From: Blattabacterium cuenoti BPAA
GTDB lineage: Bacteria; Bacteroidota; Bacteroidia; Flavobacteriales; Blattabacteriaceae
DNA: 64,000 nt
Assembly: GCF_000348805.1 (NCBI RefSeq)
Contig: NC_020510.1
Location: 496,001-560,000 of the forward strand
Direction: 5' to 3'
Shown here: in pieces, positions 62,055-64,000 of the stretch
How the letters are laid out: each line of letters begins with the position of its first letter
Numbering within the stretch: position 1 is the stretch's first letter
Made by a program: the position numbers and the translations under genes
The notes under the pieces: model-generated
Told to the model about the DNA's origin: nothing
Databases searched by the model: none
What the model saw: only the letters and a program-made list of their open reading frames with translations

Positions 62055-62505
62055 TAATGTTTTTTAATCTAATTTTTTTTAAATCTTCAGAAGCTTCTAT
62101 TCCATTCGTTGCATGCAGTATAATTTCATTTGAGTGAGATATGATTGTTGTATATTTTTTATTAAAAATTTTTTTTTTTCTCCTATCCCAAAATATTTCC
62201 TCAGTTTTCAAAAGATCTCCTTTATAATTCATAATTTTTATATTTCCTTTAATATGGTAAAATATTTTATAGATTGATTTTACCCAATCCGCACTAATAT
62301 AAGTATATTGGTTCGTATTTTGATCATAAATAAATAAATTCAACCCATTCGGAAATAAAGTATAAAAAGCATATTCTTTAATAACGGGAGAATAAATGAA
62401 AAATTTTAAGAAACCTTTTTCTTTATAGAAAAGATTTGTTTTAAAAAATATGTTTTTAGGCACCTCTTTTCTATTTTTTTTTATTATAATAGGTTTTCTA
62501 TTCAC
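62032..62505 (-). CDS. lptC: LPS export protein LptC (start uncertain)
   Basis: The conserved part resembles LptC: NIFFKTNLFYKEKGFLKFFIYSPVIKEY, LNLFIYDQNTNQYTYISADWV, and KGDLLKTEEIFWDRRKKKIFNKKY. LptC links the LptBFG extractor to the periplasmic LptA bridge. The first usual start is GTG at 62505, giving 157 residues without any export signal. The frame stays open upstream to a TAA at 62587-62589 and there encodes a hydrophobic stretch ending in the lipobox-like LFSC, so the real start is probably upstream at a rare codon (see findings). It is followed by the CNNM and PpiD-like genes. Confidence 0.82.
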   Translation of the reverse strand: MNRKPIIIKKNRKEVPKNIFFKTNLFYKEKGFLKFFIYSPVIKEYAFYTLFPNGLNLFIYDQNTNQYTYISADWVKSIYKIFYHIKGNIKIMNYKGDLLKTEEIFWDRRKKKIFNKKYTTIISHSNEIILHATNGIEASEDLKKIRLKNISGTFPIK

Positions 62506-62575
62506 AACACAAGAAAATAGAACAAAACATGATAAAAAAATATAATAATGAAATTTATTACTGATTATTTTATTG

Positions 62576-62583
62576 TACTTTTG
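62576..62583 (+). promoter_or_regulatory. Possible -7 box for tRNA-Phe
   Basis: TACTTTTG fits TAnnTTTG and ends 15 bases before the tRNA; TTTA at 62554-62557, 18 bases upstream, is a near match to the -33 TTTG. A plausible promoter, not a certain one. Confidence 0.35.
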
Positions 62584-62598
62584 TTTTTATATTTTTTG

Positions 62599-62671
62599 GG
62601 TATCTTAGCTCAGTAGGTAGAGCAAAGGACTGAAAATCCTTGTGTCCCCGGTTCGATTCCGGGAGATACCA
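62599..62671 (+). tRNA. tRNA-Phe (anticodon GAA)
   Basis: Acceptor GGTATCT pairs fully with AGATACC, the D stem is GCTC/GAGC, the anticodon stem AAGGA/TCCTT closes CTGAAAA with anticodon GAA, and the T arm is CCCGG-TTCGATT-CCGGG. CCA is not encoded. Lies between lptC and the Skp gene, on the opposite strand to both. Confidence 0.95.
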
Positions 62672-62693
62672 CTTATCATCGCATACTTGTTAC

Positions 62694-63215
62694 TTACTTC
62701 TTAGTTATTAGTATTCCTAATTCTCTTTTCACGGCTTCAGTAATATCCTCTCCTTTATTTACTAGAACTCCTTTTCCAGGACTGCAATCATCAACTCTCA
62801 TAATATTTTTATCTTTATCTATTACTTTATGAATGGCTTTCTCTATTTTTGCGTATATAGGATTTAATAGTTTATTTTGCATTTTCGTTAAATCATCTGC
62901 CGCTGTTTTTTGATAGGCATGAGCTCTTGCCTGTAAAATTACTAGTTCTTTTTTAAGAATTGGATTTCTATTTTTTTGAAATTTTTCTACTTTTAGATGA
63001 AATTCTTTTGCTAATTTATCTAAAATATTTTCATGAATTTTACTAATTCTATTCAATTCTTTTTGAGCCGTAGAAAATTCTGGCATTTTTTCTATCAAAG
63101 CCATGCTATTAAGACAAACTATTTTATTATGATTATAACATTCCTTAGAATATAAAAAATGATCCCCGAATAAGAATAGAAATAATAGAAAATAAAAAAT
63201 AGTATTTTTTTTCAT
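62694..63215 (-). CDS. OmpH/Skp-family periplasmic chaperone
   Basis: The 173-residue protein with a signal peptide (about residues 1-23, NTIFYFLLFLFLFGDHFLYS), then the Skp layout: a start strand (IVCLNSMALIEKMPEF), a long alpha-helical hairpin (about 50-130) and a return strand, ending EDITEAVKRELGI as in Bacteroidota OmpH proteins. Skp holds unfolded outer-membrane proteins for BamA, encoded just upstream on the same strand 30 bases away. Confidence 0.9.
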   Translation of the reverse strand: MKKNTIFYFLLFLFLFGDHFLYSKECYNHNKIVCLNSMALIEKMPEFSTAQKELNRISKIHENILDKLAKEFHLKVEKFQKNRNPILKKELVILQARAHAYQKTAADDLTKMQNKLLNPIYAKIEKAIHKVIDKDKNIMRVDDCSPGKGVLVNKGEDITEAVKRELGILITKK

Positions 63216-63245
63216 ATGTTTTTTTATGTTTTTATTCGTATTAAA

Positions 63246-64000
63246 TTACAAATCTTTTCCTATTATAAAATGTGTTTTCCATTTTGATGTCCTTAACCCA
63301 TGATGAACAATATCATGATCTATAGGATATCCAAAATCTATCCCTAAAAAACCGATTGGAGGAAAAAACAAACGAAATCCAAATCCAAAAGATTTATTTA
63401 GAATTAATGGATTAAATTTTTGATAAGAATCACTAATATTTCCTCCTTCCATAAAACAAGTTGTCCAAACTTTTAAAGTTGATAAATTCTTAATTAAATA
63501 ACGAATCTCTAAAATAAGTTTATTATAAATTTTACCTCCATTGTTAAAAAGGAAATCTTTTGAAGAGTATCCTTTTAATGGAATATGATCAAGATCATAG
63601 AATTTTGATTCTAATAAATTACTATATCCTCCACCCATATAAAATTTTTGAAACGAAAATAATTCTTTTGAATCATTATATTGTCCTAAATAACCTAATT
63701 CTCCTCCTGTTTTCAATATCATATTATTCATAATTTTCCGATACCAAAAGAAAATAATTTTTAATTTAAAATATTCTATCCATTCCTTATGATTTTTAAT
63801 CATTACGGAATATGGAAGAGTAAATACACTATTCAATTCCATATTTGATCCTTGAAATGGAAAAATCATGTCCGGCTTCGTTGAAAATCTTTGTAATGAA
63901 ATTAAATAACTGAGGTTATTGATTTTCCGTTTTTGATCTAATTCAGAAGAATTTTCCTTTTTATAAATAAATGTTTCATAATCTATAGATGTTAAAATTT
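63246..64000 (-). CDS. bamA: Outer membrane assembly factor BamA, C-terminal part (partial)
   Basis: The frame is open to the right window edge, so about 251 C-terminal residues are visible and the gene starts outside. The sequence shows alternating beta strands of an outer-membrane barrel with GGYSNLLESKFYDLDHIPLKGYSSK (BamA L6-like loop region), VWTTCFMEGGNI and the closing GFGFRLFFPPIGFLGIDFGYPID...FIIGKDL (usual last strand ends in F; here L). BamA inserts outer-membrane proteins. Followed by the Skp/OmpH gene, the standard bamA-skp order in Bacteroidota. Confidence 0.85.
   Translation of the reverse strand, partial: ILTSIDYETFIYKKENSSELDQKRKINNLSYLISLQRFSTKPDMIFPFQGSNMELNSVFTLPYSVMIKNHKEWIEYFKLKIIFFWYRKIMNNMILKTGGELGYLGQYNDSKELFSFQKFYMGGGYSNLLESKFYDLDHIPLKGYSSKDFLFNNGGKIYNKLILEIRYLIKNLSTLKVWTTCFMEGGNISDSYQKFNPLILNKSFGFGFRLFFPPIGFLGIDFGYPIDHDIVHHGLRTSKWKTHFIIGKDL

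Overview
The window looks like a stretch of chromosome from a Blattabacterium-type symbiont, the Bacteroidota endosymbiont of cockroaches. Base composition is extremely A+T rich, with homopolymer runs of 7-9 A or T inside many genes. Genes are packed almost wall to wall: about 54 protein genes and 3 tRNAs. There are no insertion sequences, phage genes, CRISPR arrays or rRNA genes. Lineage markers of Bacteroidota are plentiful: a DUF4290 gene beside murA, a DUF1599 gene beside tpiA and folP, the alternative GlmU-like sugar nucleotidyltransferase, a GH3-family protein, a 287-residue RpoD, fused SecDF, and a PASTA protein beside rluD. I infer the genus from the reduced gene set plus glutamate dehydrogenase; no 16S gene is present to prove it.

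Layout. 1-5.9 kb: tail of a deoxyhypusine-synthase-like gene, lpdA (E3), ung, a ferredoxin and a LuxC-like acyl-CoA reductase, ribD, aroE, rpsU, tRNA-Val(GAC). 5.9-18 kb: recG, uvrD/pcrA, a cation efflux gene, DUF4290, murA, greA, a HIT protein, coaX, an alpha/beta hydrolase, 5-formyl-THF cyclo-ligase, rseP. 18-25 kb: feoA-feoB, ddl, a PASTA protein with a striking repeat tail, rluD, mgtE. 25-35 kb: leuS, gdhA, pyrH-frr-asnS-rpoN, an aldehyde dehydrogenase. 35-41 kb: sufE, metE, a GlmU-like enzyme, rpmE2, fabH-like, menG. 41-50.7 kb: a GH3-family gene, rpsO-pnp-rpoD, tRNA-Arg(ACG), tpiA, DUF1599, folP, cdaA, murF. 50.7-64 kb: pdhA-aceF, a TerC-family gene, an MsbA-like ABC transporter, secDF-tatA, and an envelope-biogenesis block (PpiD-like foldase, CNNM/CorC protein, lptC, tRNA-Phe, Skp/OmpH, bamA running off the right edge).

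How the genes fit together. The set covers what a host-dependent Gram-negative cell still needs: peptidoglycan precursors (murA, murF, ddl, GlmU-like), outer-membrane assembly (bamA, skp, lptC, ppiD, secDF), cofactor and amino-acid provisioning (ribD, aroE, metE, folP, coaX, gdhA), pyruvate oxidation (pdhA, aceF, lpdA) and core information processing. Control seems thin: rpoD and rpoN are the only sigma genes, and few intergenic regions could hold promoters.

The most unusual things are structural. A 14-copy 21-bp tandem repeat forms the tail of the PASTA protein, and its last copy carries the start codon of rluD. Long, perfect inverted repeats lie inside the coding sequences of the hydrolase, aldehyde dehydrogenase and UvrD. 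lptC appears to have a lipoprotein signal peptide upstream of any standard start codon. At least six convergent gene pairs overlap at their 3' ends. I found no convincing new multi-gene system; the region is otherwise ordinary housekeeping DNA of a reduced genome.
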